A stretch of DNA of 64,000 nucleotides from Alistipes sp. (GCA_020026415.1 JAHHQL010000012.1:8087-72086), one strand, 5' to 3'; counted from the stretch's first letter, positions 34,751-43,958 are shown. Numbers and translations are program-made. The notes: generated by a model from the letters alone, not told the origin.

Positions 34751-34791
34751 AGACCTGCATCCCGAATGAGGAATGCAGGTCTTGTTTTTTT
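34751..34791 (+). terminator. Terminator of the sigma-54 activator gene
   Basis: AGACCTGCAT/ATGCAGGTCT stem with a short interrupted loop, then TTGTTTTTTT; 26 bases after the stop. Confidence 0.85.
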
Positions 34792-34866
34792 GTGCGGGAC
34801 GGAGCATTCTGCACAATGATGCGCGGATCTCCGACCGCTTTCCCTTGTGCGGGAAAGATTCTCTTT

Positions 34867-35520
34867 TTAGAGCAACTCCAGCAACTGCTCGGCGCGGTCG
34901 ATGATGTGGCAGGCTCCTGCCTCCTGTAACTCTTCGCGCGAGCGGAATCCCCACGAACAACCCACCGAGCGAAGTCCTGCGGCTGCGGCCGTCTGCATGT
35001 CGATGCCCGAATCACCCACATAGAGCGTATCCTCGCGGCTTTCGCCACCCTTTTCGAGGATCTCAAGGGCAATCGAGGGATCGGGTTTCAACGGAATGTC
35101 GGGACGTTGTCCGAGTATGGCTACAAAAGGGATGTCGCCGAAGAACAGACGCACGAGTTTTTCGGTGCCTGCCTGAAATTTGTTCGAGGCAACGCCCGTC
35201 TTGATGCCGCGGCGCGTGAGTTCGCTAAGGAGTTCCCGTACGCCTTCGTAGGGACGGGTGTGGATGTCGATGTGGGCGGTGTAGTACTCGACGAAATCCT
35301 TGCGCACCTCCCGTACAAATTCGGGCGTGCGGAGCGGTTCGGGAATGGCGCGCTCGACAAGGCGCAGGATGCCGTTGCCCACAAAGTGGCAGTACTCCTC
35401 GTAGGTGTGTTGCGGGAGGTTGTGACGCTCCAGTACGACGTTGCAGGCGGCGGCCAAGTCGCCGATCGTGTTGAGCAACGTGCCGTCCAAATCAAAAATA
35501 ACCAGTTTGATGTTGTTCAT
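34867..35520 (-). CDS. HAD-family phosphatase, phosphoglycolate-phosphatase-like
   Basis: 217-residue haloacid-dehalogenase-type phosphatase. Motif I FDLDGTLLNT holds the nucleophile aspartate, motif II is in GVASNKF, the lysine LKPDP and motif III VGDSGIDM are present. A four-helix cap (residues about 20-85) places it in the Gph/PGMB subgroup. Substrate (2-phosphoglycolate or another small phosphoester) is uncertain. The ATG of MNNIKLVIF is used; the upstream extension overlaps yidD. Last gene of the long minus-strand run. Confidence 0.9.
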   Translation of the reverse strand: MNNIKLVIFDLDGTLLNTIGDLAAACNVVLERHNLPQHTYEEYCHFVGNGILRLVERAIPEPLRTPEFVREVRKDFVEYYTAHIDIHTRPYEGVRELLSELTRRGIKTGVASNKFQAGTEKLVRLFFGDIPFVAILGQRPDIPLKPDPSIALEILEKGGESREDTLYVGDSGIDMQTAAAAGLRSVGCSWGFRSREELQEAGACHIIDRAEQLLELL

Positions 35521-35570
35521 GGTATATGGAAAATATAAGAATCCGACCCCGGTCGGATTCCCTGTGTGAT

Positions 35571-35837
35571 TTATGGTACGGGGTCGTAACCGCTGCCTCC
35601 CCACGGGTGGCAACGCAACAGGCGACGCACGGCAAGCCACGTTCCCTTCAGGGGACCGTATTTGCGCAGAGACTCCAGCGCATATTGCGAGCAGGTCGGC
35701 GTGAAACGGCACGAAGGCGGCTTGAGCGGCGAGATGCAGATCTGATAGAATCGCACGAGGACGATCAGCGGAAAAGCCGGAATGCGTTTATAGTTTTTCC
35801 GAAATTTGTTCCAGAATTTTTCGAACGGCATGAGCAA
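35571..35837 (-). CDS. yidD: Membrane protein insertion efficiency factor YidD
   Basis: 88 residues. The family signature is complete: ISPLKPPSCRFTPTCSQYALESLRKYG then LLRCHPWGGSGYDPVP. YidD sits at the inner membrane and helps YidC-dependent insertion. It overlaps the end of rnpA by about 50 bases in another frame, typical for this pair; the second ATG (MPFEKFW) six bases on is an alternative start. In other bacteria the gene group is rpmH-rnpA-yidD-yidC; here neither rpmH nor yidC is adjacent. Confidence 0.93.
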   Translation of the reverse strand: MLMPFEKFWNKFRKNYKRIPAFPLIVLVRFYQICISPLKPPSCRFTPTCSQYALESLRKYGPLKGTWLAVRRLLRCHPWGGSGYDPVP

Positions 35838-36156
35838 TGGATTTTTGTGACAGCACCTCTTTCGAAGAGTAGATCAGTGCCATGTCGATGTGTGCCGGTG
35901 AGTCCGACACGAGGAGTTGCTTCTGAAGACGATATGCCTCCTTGGTGCGACGGCGCAACAGATTGCGTTTGTTCGCCCTTTTATGGAATTTCTTGGGTAC
36001 GGAGAACAACACGCGCGTCGAGGCGATCTGGTCGGATTCGGCATACCACACATAACGGAACGGGAACGTGAATCCGCTCTCGCCCTTCTCGAACATACGG
36101 CGAATGGCTCCCAGCGAACGAAGTCGCTCTTCGTGGGACAGTGTGTGCGGTTGCAT
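35788..36156 (-). CDS. rnpA: Ribonuclease P protein component
   Basis: 122-residue basic protein that assists the RNase P RNA in cutting tRNA 5' leaders. Visible: SVPKKFHKRANKRNLLRRRTKEAYR, the RNR-type signature, and an N-terminal substrate-binding face. Coupled to yidD by overlap. The uroporphyrinogen-III synthase gene lies 90 bases upstream. Confidence 0.95.
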   Translation of the reverse strand: MQPHTLSHEERLRSLGAIRRMFEKGESGFTFPFRYVWYAESDQIASTRVLFSVPKKFHKRANKRNLLRRRTKEAYRLQKQLLVSDSPAHIDMALIYSSKEVLSQKSIAHAVRKILEQISEKL

Positions 36157-36246
36157 GGGTTTTATCGGGTTTGCAAAGGCTGCTCCGCAGGTCGGGGGAC
36201 TTTCGGGGCAGCCGTCATGGTTCGTGTATTTCGGAGTATGCTCGGT

Positions 36247-37098
36247 TCAGGCCTCCGTGCGGTGTGCGCGGGGTTTTTTTGCGAGTTTGTGTTGCTGTGT
36301 ACGCAGAAATTCCTCCTTTGAAGAGTCTGCCTTAAATTCGATGGGAAGGATCTCTTCGCCGTTGTTGAGTTTCTCGATGTAGAGGTCGATGGCCTTGACC
36401 ATCGAGGGGGCCTGAGGCGTGGGGGCGTTGGCCAGCACGTTGAGTCCCTGTGCAAGGGCGGCGCGAAGCGTTCCCTCACCGAATACGGCGATTGCGGGCA
36501 GATCTTCGTTGCCGAATTTCTCGACCAGTGCCTTCACATCCGACGGCGAGTAGAGGGCCACCAGATCGAAATTCTTGATGTCGATATCCTTCAAATCGGA
36601 CGACACGGTGCGCGCCAGAATGACGGGATCGACCGGAAGTTTCAGTTTGGCGAGTGCTTCGGGCAGTTCGGGACGGTGGGGTTCGCTCAGTGCGAGCAAC
36701 AGTTTCTCGTCCTTGTGCTTGACGATCAGTTCGACGAGCGAATTGAACGATCCGTCGGCGAATGAAATTTTACGTTTTCGGTAAACGATGTATTTTTGGA
36801 GATACAGAGCCACGGCTTCGGTCTGGCAGATGTATTTCATGGTTTCGGGAACGGTGATGCGCGCTTCTTCGCAGATGTGGAAGAAACTATCGACCGTGGT
36901 ACGCGAGGTGAAAATTGCTGCCGTGTGATCCAAAATCTCGACACGTTGTGCGCGGAACTCTTTCAAAGAAACACCTTCAACACGAATCAGGGGCTGGTAG
37001 GTGATCTCCAATTTGTGGTTTTGGGATAATTCGTAAAATGGAGATTTTTCCATGATCGCGGGTTTCGGTTGTGAAACCCATACTCTCTGAATACTCAA
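36247..37098 (-). CDS. hemD: Uroporphyrinogen-III synthase
   Basis: Cyclises hydroxymethylbilane to uroporphyrinogen III in heme synthesis. 283 residues in two similar Rossmann-like domains; visible blocks are LIRVEGVSLKEFRAQRVEILDHTAAIFTS and LVALYSPSDVKALVEKFG, with SVFGEGT-like AVFGEGTLRAAL. The start is probably TTG: the family's N-terminal strand (VWVSQPKP) lies upstream of the first ATG, an in-frame stop is 12 bases further up, and AGAGAAG sits in front of the TTG. The next gene upstream is DUF4271, a partner often seen in Bacteroidota. Confidence 0.9.
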   Translation of the reverse strand: MSIQRVWVSQPKPAIMEKSPFYELSQNHKLEITYQPLIRVEGVSLKEFRAQRVEILDHTAAIFTSRTTVDSFFHICEEARITVPETMKYICQTEAVALYLQKYIVYRKRKISFADGSFNSLVELIVKHKDEKLLLALSEPHRPELPEALAKLKLPVDPVILARTVSSDLKDIDIKNFDLVALYSPSDVKALVEKFGNEDLPAIAVFGEGTLRAALAQGLNVLANAPTPQAPSMVKAIDLYIEKLNNGEEILPIEFKADSSKEEFLRTQQHKLAKKPRAHRTEA

Positions 37099-37132
37099 AA
37101 TCTTCTCTTATTAATGTTAATCCTTGGGTTTG

Positions 37133-38062
37133 TTATCTGGTCACTAAAAGCCACAAGAGGCTTATCGGAAAAATTTCGACGATGCAAAGGTACAAAATCC
37201 AATGCAAAATCGAAATTTTTTTGGCAAGAAACAGACCCAATGCCTCTCTGAGGTACAGCAGGAGCATAATTGCCAATTCAATGACGATCAGAAAGAACCA
37301 CATTCCGCCCCGACCCGGAGGACAAAGCACGAACAGCAGAAGCAACGGTGAAATGACGATGTTGGCCAGCGTGAAGTAGAGTTGGCGAAGTTGGAGGAGG
37401 CGGACGATGAAACTGCCCGATCGGGTCACCAGTCCGATGAGTTGCAACAGGAGCCATTCTGTGATCAGCATCACGCAAAATACGGCGGTGATGCCCACAC
37501 TCAGAGGCATGGCGGCAAGTGTCGAAATATGCTCCGTGAGAGTGTCCGAAATAAGCACGTCGCTGTATTTGACGGTGAGGATGCCGAGGAAAAACAGGCC
37601 GATCAGTCCCGATGTGTTCATGAATTGCGGAAAACTGCTGCCGCGATACTCGTCGAAGACGAGTTTGCCGCCCGTCGAATTTCGGGCGATGCGTCCGAAC
37701 AGGGTACGGACATCGGCCATATTATAATAAAGGAGCATGGCATAGAGTGCCGCCAAAAGCAAGACCAGACCTTGGAACAGACCGTCCGACGTAAAGTTGG
37801 GACGATAGTTCGAGGGGGCGAACTTTTCGGGGATGAGTGTTGCGTTTTCGCCCATCACCTCCTCAAGGGTTGCCTCGCGGTAGCGGGGGGCGACGATGAG
37901 CGTATCTGCCTCCGAGAAAAAAGGATTCAGACCGCTGAATCCGAACGGCGAGTTGCCCGTCGAATCGGTAATCGGGGCAATGGCGTTCAGCGAATCGGCA
38001 TGCGTCATCGGCTGCGTGTCGGCTGTCGGGGTCACTTGGCTTTGGGGAATGGGTTGTTTCAT
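37133..38062 (-). CDS. DUF4271 membrane protein
   Basis: 309 residues. A polar N-terminal part (about 1-90, with NPFFSEADTLI) precedes about six hydrophobic segments (95-112, 145-160, 185-205, 225-245, 250-270, 285-305). This is the DUF4271 architecture, a Bacteroidota membrane family of unknown function commonly located next to hemD, as here. A link to heme synthesis or gliding-related biology has not been shown by anything in this sequence. Starts 4 bases after the stop of the histidine kinase gene. Confidence 0.85.
   Translation of the reverse strand: MKQPIPQSQVTPTADTQPMTHADSLNAIAPITDSTGNSPFGFSGLNPFFSEADTLIVAPRYREATLEEVMGENATLIPEKFAPSNYRPNFTSDGLFQGLVLLLAALYAMLLYYNMADVRTLFGRIARNSTGGKLVFDEYRGSSFPQFMNTSGLIGLFFLGILTVKYSDVLISDTLTEHISTLAAMPLSVGITAVFCVMLITEWLLLQLIGLVTRSGSFIVRLLQLRQLYFTLANIVISPLLLLFVLCPPGRGGMWFFLIVIELAIMLLLYLREALGLFLAKKISILHWILYLCIVEIFPISLLWLLVTR
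37185..37192 (-). promoter_or_regulatory. Possible -7 box for hemD
   Basis: TACCTTTG on the minus strand inside the 3' end of the DUF4271 gene, about 85 bases before the hemD start; no good -33 element. Confidence 0.35.
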
Positions 38063-38065
38063 GGT

Positions 38066-39238
38066 TTATGCAAAGTGACGTTTCAGGGTGATACGGATGG
38101 TGGTGCCTTTGCCTATTTCGGATTCGACAACGGCGATTTTACCTTGGTGATACTCTTCGATGACGCGGCGCGAGAGCGAAAGACCCAGACCCCAACCGCG
38201 TGTCTTGGTCGTGAAGCCGGGTTCGAAAATGCGTTTCCAATTGCTCTTGGGAATGCCTTTGCCCGTATCTTTCACGTCGATCATGACGTGTTTTTCGTCC
38301 GATGAGATCTTCACGTCGATCGAACCGTGTCCCTGAAGGGCATCGAGCGAGTTTTTCATGAGGTTTTCCACGACCCACTCGAACAGGGCGGAATTGACGG
38401 CGGCCTGCACGGGGGCGATTGCCAGTCCGTTGTAGTCGAGCGTCACGTTACGCGGGACGCGCTTGCGGAAATACATGACCGATTCGCCCACCACTTCGTT
38501 GATGACGGCGGGGGTGAGCGGTGTCTCGGAGCCGATCTTTGAGAAGCGATCGACGATCTTCATCAGATGCGCCAGATCCTTGCTCATCTCCTCGACGGCC
38601 GAGGGGTCGATGTCCTGCGTCTTGAGATACTCCAGCCAACCGAGCAGCGACGAGGTGGGCGTACCCAACTGATGCGCCGTCTCCTTCGCAAGACCGATCC
38701 ATACACGGTTCTGCTCGTCGTGTTTCGAGGAGCGGAACGCCACGAATCCCAACAACACGAAAGCCGAGATGACCAGCAACTGGAGGTAGGGGAAGTAGTA
38801 GAGCGATTTGAGCAGCCACGACTTGCCGTAGAAGATGATGTGGTAGTGTTCCGAATTCCACATGAAGCGCACGGGGATGGGGTTGTTCTCCTCGGTGAAC
38901 TCCTCGATTTTTTCGCGCAACAGGTCGGGATGGTCGATGATGCGGTCGGGAATCAGGTGCGAATTGACCACCTCAAGGTTTTCGTTGGTGATGATGAACG
39001 GGATGTTGTTGCCGTTGGACATGATGTCCTTGACGAGCGGGTCGGAGATGAAGCCGCCCAGCACATCGCGGTTGATGCGCTCCATGGCGTGTCCCCACAG
39101 GGCTACGTCGTGCTGTTCCTTCTCCTTGAGGTGCGCCGCCATGTTGTTGGTGTAGATCAACGACAGCGATCCGAGGCAGATGCCCACAAGGATCACCACC
39201 AAGCGGTTGCGGAAGGAGAATACTCGGCGAATTTTCAT
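38066..39238 (-). CDS. Sensor histidine kinase (orphan)
   Basis: 390 residues. One membrane helix at 10-30, a periplasmic sensing region to about 145, a second helix at 150-168, then the kinase core. The phosphoacceptor is H189 in AKETAHQLGTP; the N box (NLMKNSLDAL), G1 (DTGKGIP) and G2 (GWGLGLSLSRRVIEEY) are intact, so it should be active. No response regulator is next to it; it lies within a run of housekeeping genes between an S41 protease and DUF4271. Ligand unknown. Confidence 0.92.
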   Translation of the reverse strand: MKIRRVFSFRNRLVVILVGICLGSLSLIYTNNMAAHLKEKEQHDVALWGHAMERINRDVLGGFISDPLVKDIMSNGNNIPFIITNENLEVVNSHLIPDRIIDHPDLLREKIEEFTEENNPIPVRFMWNSEHYHIIFYGKSWLLKSLYYFPYLQLLVISAFVLLGFVAFRSSKHDEQNRVWIGLAKETAHQLGTPTSSLLGWLEYLKTQDIDPSAVEEMSKDLAHLMKIVDRFSKIGSETPLTPAVINEVVGESVMYFRKRVPRNVTLDYNGLAIAPVQAAVNSALFEWVVENLMKNSLDALQGHGSIDVKISSDEKHVMIDVKDTGKGIPKSNWKRIFEPGFTTKTRGWGLGLSLSRRVIEEYHQGKIAVVESEIGKGTTIRITLKRHFA

Positions 39239-39254
39239 CTCGATAAGTGTTTTT

Positions 39255-40919
39255 TTATTTCTTTTGTGTGTCCTGCTCGGTGAGGATGCGGCGGTATTCC
39301 GCGGGGTCGTTCAGCAGTTCGACGGCACGCTGTACCTCCTTGTCCGTCAGAAGCGAATGGGCGACCACACCTTCGGTGTAGGCGTGACGCTGGATCAGAT
39401 TGGTGTTGATCGACTCGACGAGTTGGTTGCGGTAGGTCGCAAGGTTCGACTGCGTGTCGTCCTTCAACTCCTCGCTCATGCGTTTGAGGTCGGCTGCCAG
39501 ATCCTTGAACTGCTCCTCGTCGGCCGTACGTTGCAAAATATCCATGATGCGGCGCGTCTCGGACTTGTAATCGACTTTCTTGTTTTTCATGAACTCCACG
39601 AAATCGGCGTAGTCCTCGTCCGTGATGGAGAAGGTCAGGGGATCGACCACGGCATCGGGATGACGGCGCGTCCACTCGTCACCGAAATCCTCGATGAAGC
39701 CTTGTGCGAAGAGTGTCACGGCAAAGCGGCTCATGTATTCGGGTTCGAGCGCGATGTCGGGCATGATGCCGCCTCCGTCATAGACCTTACGGCCGTTGCG
39801 GGTCTTAAATTCGTTGATCAGCGAGTCGGGCACGGTTTTGACGATGCCCTGTTGCGAGTGCGAATAGTCGATCGCCTGAATGCAGCGACCCGAAGGAATG
39901 TAATATTTGGCGGTGGTGACCTTCACCATCGAATTATAGCCTGTCGGCAGGGTCGTCTGCACCAGACCTTTACCGAAACTGCGCTGGCCGAGCAGCACGG
40001 CACGGTCCATATCCTGCAACGATCCCGTCACGATTTCGGTCGAAGAGGCCGAACTGCCGTTGATGAGCATTGCCAGTTTCAGATCGGGGAACAGCGGGTT
40101 CGATTCGGTGCGATAGACCTCCAGCGGGCGTTTGTCACGACCCTTGGTGCTTACCACTTCGGTGTCTTTCGGCAGGAACAGCGACAGGATCTTGACGGCC
40201 TCCTGCAAGAAGCCGCCGCCGTTGGAGCGGTAGTCCATGACAAGACCCTTCAGACGCCCCGTTTCGTGCATCTTGCTGATGGCGGCGCGTACCTCTTCGT
40301 AGCATCCCTCCGAGAAATCGCTGTGGCGCACATAACCGATGCTGTCGCTCAGCCAACCCGCATAGGGAACGCCCGGAATGAGGATGCGTTCGCGGCGGAT
40401 CTCGTATTTTCTGACCGAGCCGTCCAGATGTTCGACACGCAGTTTTACGGTCGTGCCCGATTCGCCCTTCAATTCGGACGATACCTGCTCGGTGGTGAAT
40501 CCGCGGGCATCCTTACCGTTCACCTCAAGGATCTTGTCGCCGATCTTGAGGCCTGCCTTGTCGGCGGGCGATCCTTTGTAGGGTTGCGAGATGCGCACAT
40601 AATCGTCCTTCTGACGGATCAGCGAACCGATGCCGCTGTAACGTCCCGTGGTGAGGACTTCGAAGGTCTTGAGATCCTTCTCGGAGATAAATTCCGTGTA
40701 GGGATCCAGACTGCGCACCATGCCGAGGGCGGCACCCTGCATCATGGTGTCGGGGTCGGCGTTATCGACATAGGCCGAGGATAATTCGCGCATGAGGTTC
40801 ACCAGAATCTCCATGTTGCGGCTCAGACCGAAATCGTCGCGCTCGGCATGGATCAGTGTGGAGATACCCGCCACCAAGAGGGTGACGATGCAGAGGTATT
40901 TGCAGATTTTGTTATTCAT
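39255..40919 (-). CDS. S41 family C-terminal processing protease
   Basis: 554-residue CtpA/Prc-like serine protease. N-terminal signal or anchor helix (about 8-24), a PDZ domain (about 85-180, GIGSLIRQKDDYVRISQPYKGSPADKAGLKIGD), then the protease domain with MDYRSNGGGFL, the catalytic serine in NGSSASSTE and the lysine in RSFGKGLVQ. A long helical C-terminal tail follows (from about 430). It trims or degrades envelope proteins from their C-termini. Its start overlaps the stop of the upstream membrane protein gene by 8 bases. Confidence 0.94.
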   Translation of the reverse strand: MNNKICKYLCIVTLLVAGISTLIHAERDDFGLSRNMEILVNLMRELSSAYVDNADPDTMMQGAALGMVRSLDPYTEFISEKDLKTFEVLTTGRYSGIGSLIRQKDDYVRISQPYKGSPADKAGLKIGDKILEVNGKDARGFTTEQVSSELKGESGTTVKLRVEHLDGSVRKYEIRRERILIPGVPYAGWLSDSIGYVRHSDFSEGCYEEVRAAISKMHETGRLKGLVMDYRSNGGGFLQEAVKILSLFLPKDTEVVSTKGRDKRPLEVYRTESNPLFPDLKLAMLINGSSASSTEIVTGSLQDMDRAVLLGQRSFGKGLVQTTLPTGYNSMVKVTTAKYYIPSGRCIQAIDYSHSQQGIVKTVPDSLINEFKTRNGRKVYDGGGIMPDIALEPEYMSRFAVTLFAQGFIEDFGDEWTRRHPDAVVDPLTFSITDEDYADFVEFMKNKKVDYKSETRRIMDILQRTADEEQFKDLAADLKRMSEELKDDTQSNLATYRNQLVESINTNLIQRHAYTEGVVAHSLLTDKEVQRAVELLNDPAEYRRILTEQDTQKK

Positions 40920-41385
40920 TTCTTTTCAGTACGTTGATAAAACCCTGAAGACGGTACGCGGACATCGCCACACCGCGGCGCACACCCTCGATGATGATCC
41001 ACTGGCCGTATTGCGACACCCGGATCTCGTCGTCCCACAGGAGGAACAATTTGGTGAAAATGCTTCGGGCGCGGAAGTACATCACTTCGTCTTCCTCTCG
41101 GACGAGTTTGAAGCCCGAATCGAGCATGGCGTTGATGATCTGCGTGCGGTGCTCCACCACATCACCCTCGATCTTGCGGCGTGCAAAACCGAAACGGGGA
41201 TAGAACGCGGCGGCCACCACCATCACGATCGGAAGCAGTGCCCCGCGCGTGGTGTGGAACATCACGTCGAAGGTCTCCCGCATCGAAAGTTGCGACCAGC
41301 CGAGTGTCTGGTTCAGCAGCATGATGGCTGTGCAGAGAACGCACAATGCCAGAAAATATTTTACCGAACGAATCAAGTTTTTCAT
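40912..41385 (-). CDS. Uncharacterised two-helix membrane protein
   Basis: 157 residues, no recognised family. Two hydrophobic segments at about 8-26 and 47-66, with the rest (67-157) a soluble alpha/beta region: MLDSGFKLVREEDEVMYFRARSIFTKLFLLWDDEIRVSQYGQWIIIEG. Overlap with the S41 protease (8 bases) implies translational coupling, which could mean a joint envelope role. The next gene upstream is ispH, 13 bases away. Confidence 0.7.
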   Translation of the reverse strand: MKNLIRSVKYFLALCVLCTAIMLLNQTLGWSQLSMRETFDVMFHTTRGALLPIVMVVAAAFYPRFGFARRKIEGDVVEHRTQIINAMLDSGFKLVREEDEVMYFRARSIFTKLFLLWDDEIRVSQYGQWIIIEGVRRGVAMSAYRLQGFINVLKRNE

Positions 41386-41398
41386 GAGTGTCTTAATT

Positions 41399-42274
41399 TT
41401 AAAGGTTTCTTGTTTTGTCGAGTGTTTCGATGTGGCGGGCGATGTCGGTCATCAGCCATTTGGGGGTTGAGGTCGCTCCGCAGATGCCTACGGATTCCGC
41501 CCCTGCGAACCATTCCGGAAGGATCTCCCGTTCCTCTTCGATCTGATGCGTCAAGGGGTTTGCCTGTCGGCACACTTCGCACAATACCTTGCCGTTGGAC
41601 GACTTGCGTCCGCAGACGAAAATCACCACGTCGAACCGGCAGGCGAACTCCTTGAGGTGATCCTCGCGGTTGGCGACCTGACGGCAGATCGTGTCGGCAA
41701 TCCGGATCCGGTCGGGGTGCGTGTGACGGCGTTTCATCTCCTCGCCCAACTCCTCGAACAGGGCGATGCTCTGCGTGGTCTGCGACAGGAAATAGATCGG
41801 GCGCGTGAAGTCGATCTGATCCAGATCCTGCATCCCCTCGACCACGATGGCGCGGTCACCGACCTGCCCCGTCAGACCCACCACTTCGGCGTGTCCCCGT
41901 TTGCCGAGAATGACGACCTGTCCCCCGACGGGTTGCATCAAATCGTATGCCTTTTTGACCCGTTGTTGGAGTTTGGCGACCACCGGACAGGTGGCGTCGA
42001 TGATCCGTATGCCCAGTTTGCGGGCTCGGGCATAGGTCGCGGGCGGTTCTCCGTGGGCGCGGATGAAAAGACGGCAGCCGCTCAAGCGTGGCATGTCGTC
42101 GTGGGTGACGGTCTTAAGTCCCAACCGTTCAAGACGCTGTACCTCGATGCGGTTGTGGACGATGTCGCCCAGCGAATATACCGTGTCGCTTTCCGAGAGA
42201 GCCTTCTCCGCCTCGCCGATGGCATGCACCACACCGAAGCAGAATCCCGATTTGTCGTCTATTTCGATATTCAC
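41399..42274 (-). CDS. ispH: 4-hydroxy-3-methylbut-2-enyl diphosphate reductase
   Basis: Last enzyme of the non-mevalonate isoprenoid pathway: makes IPP and DMAPP with a [4Fe-4S] cluster. 291 residues; cluster ligands C12 (GFCFGV), C96 (DATCPVV) and C197 (TICRQVANRED) are present at standard positions, with the AHGEPP histidine loop and HAEVVG. Downstream users include the polyprenyl diphosphate synthase in this window. Sits 12 bases after cmk. Confidence 0.97.
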   Translation of the reverse strand: MNIEIDDKSGFCFGVVHAIGEAEKALSESDTVYSLGDIVHNRIEVQRLERLGLKTVTHDDMPRLSGCRLFIRAHGEPPATYARARKLGIRIIDATCPVVAKLQQRVKKAYDLMQPVGGQVVILGKRGHAEVVGLTGQVGDRAIVVEGMQDLDQIDFTRPIYFLSQTTQSIALFEELGEEMKRRHTHPDRIRIADTICRQVANREDHLKEFACRFDVVIFVCGRKSSNGKVLCEVCRQANPLTHQIEEEREILPEWFAGAESVGICGATSTPKWLMTDIARHIETLDKTRNL

Positions 42275-42286
42275 GTTCCTGTGATT

Positions 42287-42979
42287 TTAGAGTCTTTTCG
42301 CCAGTTCGCGGTCGAGCCACTGCATCTGCTCCCCGACGGTCATGTGGCTGTTGTCGAGCACGACGGCATCGGCGGCCTGACGCAGGGGTGAAATGGCGCG
42401 GTTCATGTCGGCCGTGTCGCGCTCGCGGATGTTGCGCTCGATCTCCTCCATCGTCACGTGGTCGCCCTTGGCCGTAAGTTCGTCGTAGCGGCGTTGTGCG
42501 CGTACCTTGGGATCGGCCGTCATGAAAATCTTCAACTCGGCATTGGGGAATACCACCGTGCCGATGTCGCGTCCGTCCATCACCACGCCGCGGTCACGAC
42601 CCATGGCCTGTTGCATGGCGACGAGTTTCCGGCGCACTTCGGCGATGGCACTCACGGGGCTGACCATGTTGCTCACCTCGATCGTGCGGATCTTGTCCTC
42701 GACCAGTTCGCCATTGACATAAATGTCGCTGGCACCGCGTTGGGGGTTGAAGCGGAACGAGATCTCGATCTCGTCCAGAAGGGCGACAACCGCCTTTTGG
42801 TCGATCATGCCTGAGCGGATCGCTCCGTGTTCGATGGCGTAGAGGGTGACGGCGCGGTACATGGCACCCGTATCAATGAAAATGTAGCCTAACTTGGCGG
42901 CTATGGTCTTGGCGAAAGTACTTTTGCCGCACGATGAGAATCCATCGACGGCGATGACGATTTTCTGATTAGTGGACAT
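42287..42979 (-). CDS. cmk: Cytidylate kinase
   Basis: Phosphorylates CMP and dCMP. 230 residues; P-loop GFSSCGKST near the N-terminus, then FIDTGAMYRAVT and VVMDGRDIGTVVFPNAELKIF. The ATG of MSTNQKIVIAVDG is chosen; the longer upstream frame overlaps the exporter gene more than the usual 11 bases. Overlap with the exporter gene suggests coupling. Confidence 0.96.
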   Translation of the reverse strand: MSTNQKIVIAVDGFSSCGKSTFAKTIAAKLGYIFIDTGAMYRAVTLYAIEHGAIRSGMIDQKAVVALLDEIEISFRFNPQRGASDIYVNGELVEDKIRTIEVSNMVSPVSAIAEVRRKLVAMQQAMGRDRGVVMDGRDIGTVVFPNAELKIFMTADPKVRAQRRYDELTAKGDHVTMEEIERNIRERDTADMNRAISPLRQAADAVVLDNSHMTVGEQMQWLDRELAKRL

Positions 42980-43643
42980 TGGGCAAAAAGTGAAAGAAGG
43001 TGGATAAAATGGTGAAAATACCCAGCACACCGATGATGATGCCTGCCACGCGGTTGATGGTCAGCATGTGGCGCGGACGGAACCGACGACGGAACAGGTT
43101 GATGGTGAAGGCCAAAAGCGTCCACCAGCCTGCCGCACCGCCGAAGAATCCGATGATGATGAATGCCGAATTGATCAACTGCGAAAGGTTGCTGTCCTTC
43201 ATGTCACCCACCGAAATGCCGAAAAGGGCGAAGAAGGTGAGGATGTAGGGGATCACCAGAATGAAGTTGGCGAGCGTCAGTCCGAAGATCGACGCATAGT
43301 TCTGCCACAGGGACGAACGTCCCTGACGGTTTTTGCGGATCTGGGGTACGGGGTTTTGCAGGAAGATGTAAACTCCGAAAATAATCACCAGAATACCTGC
43401 GATGATGCGCAGGAGTGTATCGTATTGAGCGATCTGTTTTTCGAGAATCGAGTAGAAAAGCAGGGCGGCCATGGCCATGAGCGTGTCGGCCGAAGCCACG
43501 CCGAAACCCGATACGATGCCTGCCTTGCGGCTTTTGGAGAGGGTGCGCTGGATGCAGAGCACAGCCACGGGACCCACCGTGATGGAGGCCGCAACGCCTA
43601 CTCCGATGCCCCGAAACAACATTTCAAAAAATTCAAATCCCAT
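42969..43643 (-). CDS. LysE-type exporter
   Basis: 224 residues with about six hydrophobic helices, starting with the family signature VGVAASITVGPVAVLCIQRTLSKSR. The LysE/RhtB superfamily exports amino acids or small metabolites, but Bacteroidota members are mostly uncharacterised, so the substrate is open. First gene of the long minus-strand run ending at gph; a -7 box lies 31 bases upstream. Overlaps cmk by 11 bases. Confidence 0.85.
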   Translation of the reverse strand: MGFEFFEMLFRGIGVGVAASITVGPVAVLCIQRTLSKSRKAGIVSGFGVASADTLMAMAALLFYSILEKQIAQYDTLLRIIAGILVIIFGVYIFLQNPVPQIRKNRQGRSSLWQNYASIFGLTLANFILVIPYILTFFALFGISVGDMKDSNLSQLINSAFIIIGFFGGAAGWWTLLAFTINLFRRRFRPRHMLTINRVAGIIIGVLGIFTILSTFFHFLPNVH

Positions 43644-43673
43644 ATTTTGTGATAAAGCATTATATTCAAATTA

Positions 43674-43681
43674 CAAAGTTA
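43674..43681 (-). promoter_or_regulatory. -7 box before the exporter-cmk-ispH run
   Basis: TAACTTTG on the minus strand, 31 bases before the ATG; no clear -33 element. Confidence 0.45.
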
Positions 43682-43950
43682 CGAAAAAGGTTGGGAAAAC
43701 ACGCACCTTGAGGTGAAAAACCTATAAATAAGAGGTGCAGGCGGTGTGGAGCGTGTCGGCGGGAGGTGATTGGGGAATGTAAGTTCGTTGATTCGGGAAT
43801 TTTCCGGTGTGTGTTTCGGGTTTCGGGGCAGTGACCGGGTGTTTGTAGGGGTGTGCATTCCGAGTGAAAAACACTTCCGGAAAGAGGAATTGTTGATAAG
43901 TTATTCACAACTTTTTGGGGGTGGAGTCTGCTCAAAATGAGAACTTTTCC
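43682..43950. other. Spacer without a recognisable gene
   Basis: Divergent 340-base spacer between the exporter and DUF3467 genes. Besides the two -7 boxes it holds a back-to-back pair TGTTGATAA (43891) and TTATTCACA (43901), each one mismatch from a DnaA box. No open frame of note. Confidence 0.5.
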
Positions 43951-43958
43951 TATATTTG
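43951..43958 (+). promoter_or_regulatory. -7 box for the DUF3467 gene
   Basis: TATATTTG, 27 bases before the ATG; no clear TTG at -33. Confidence 0.5.
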
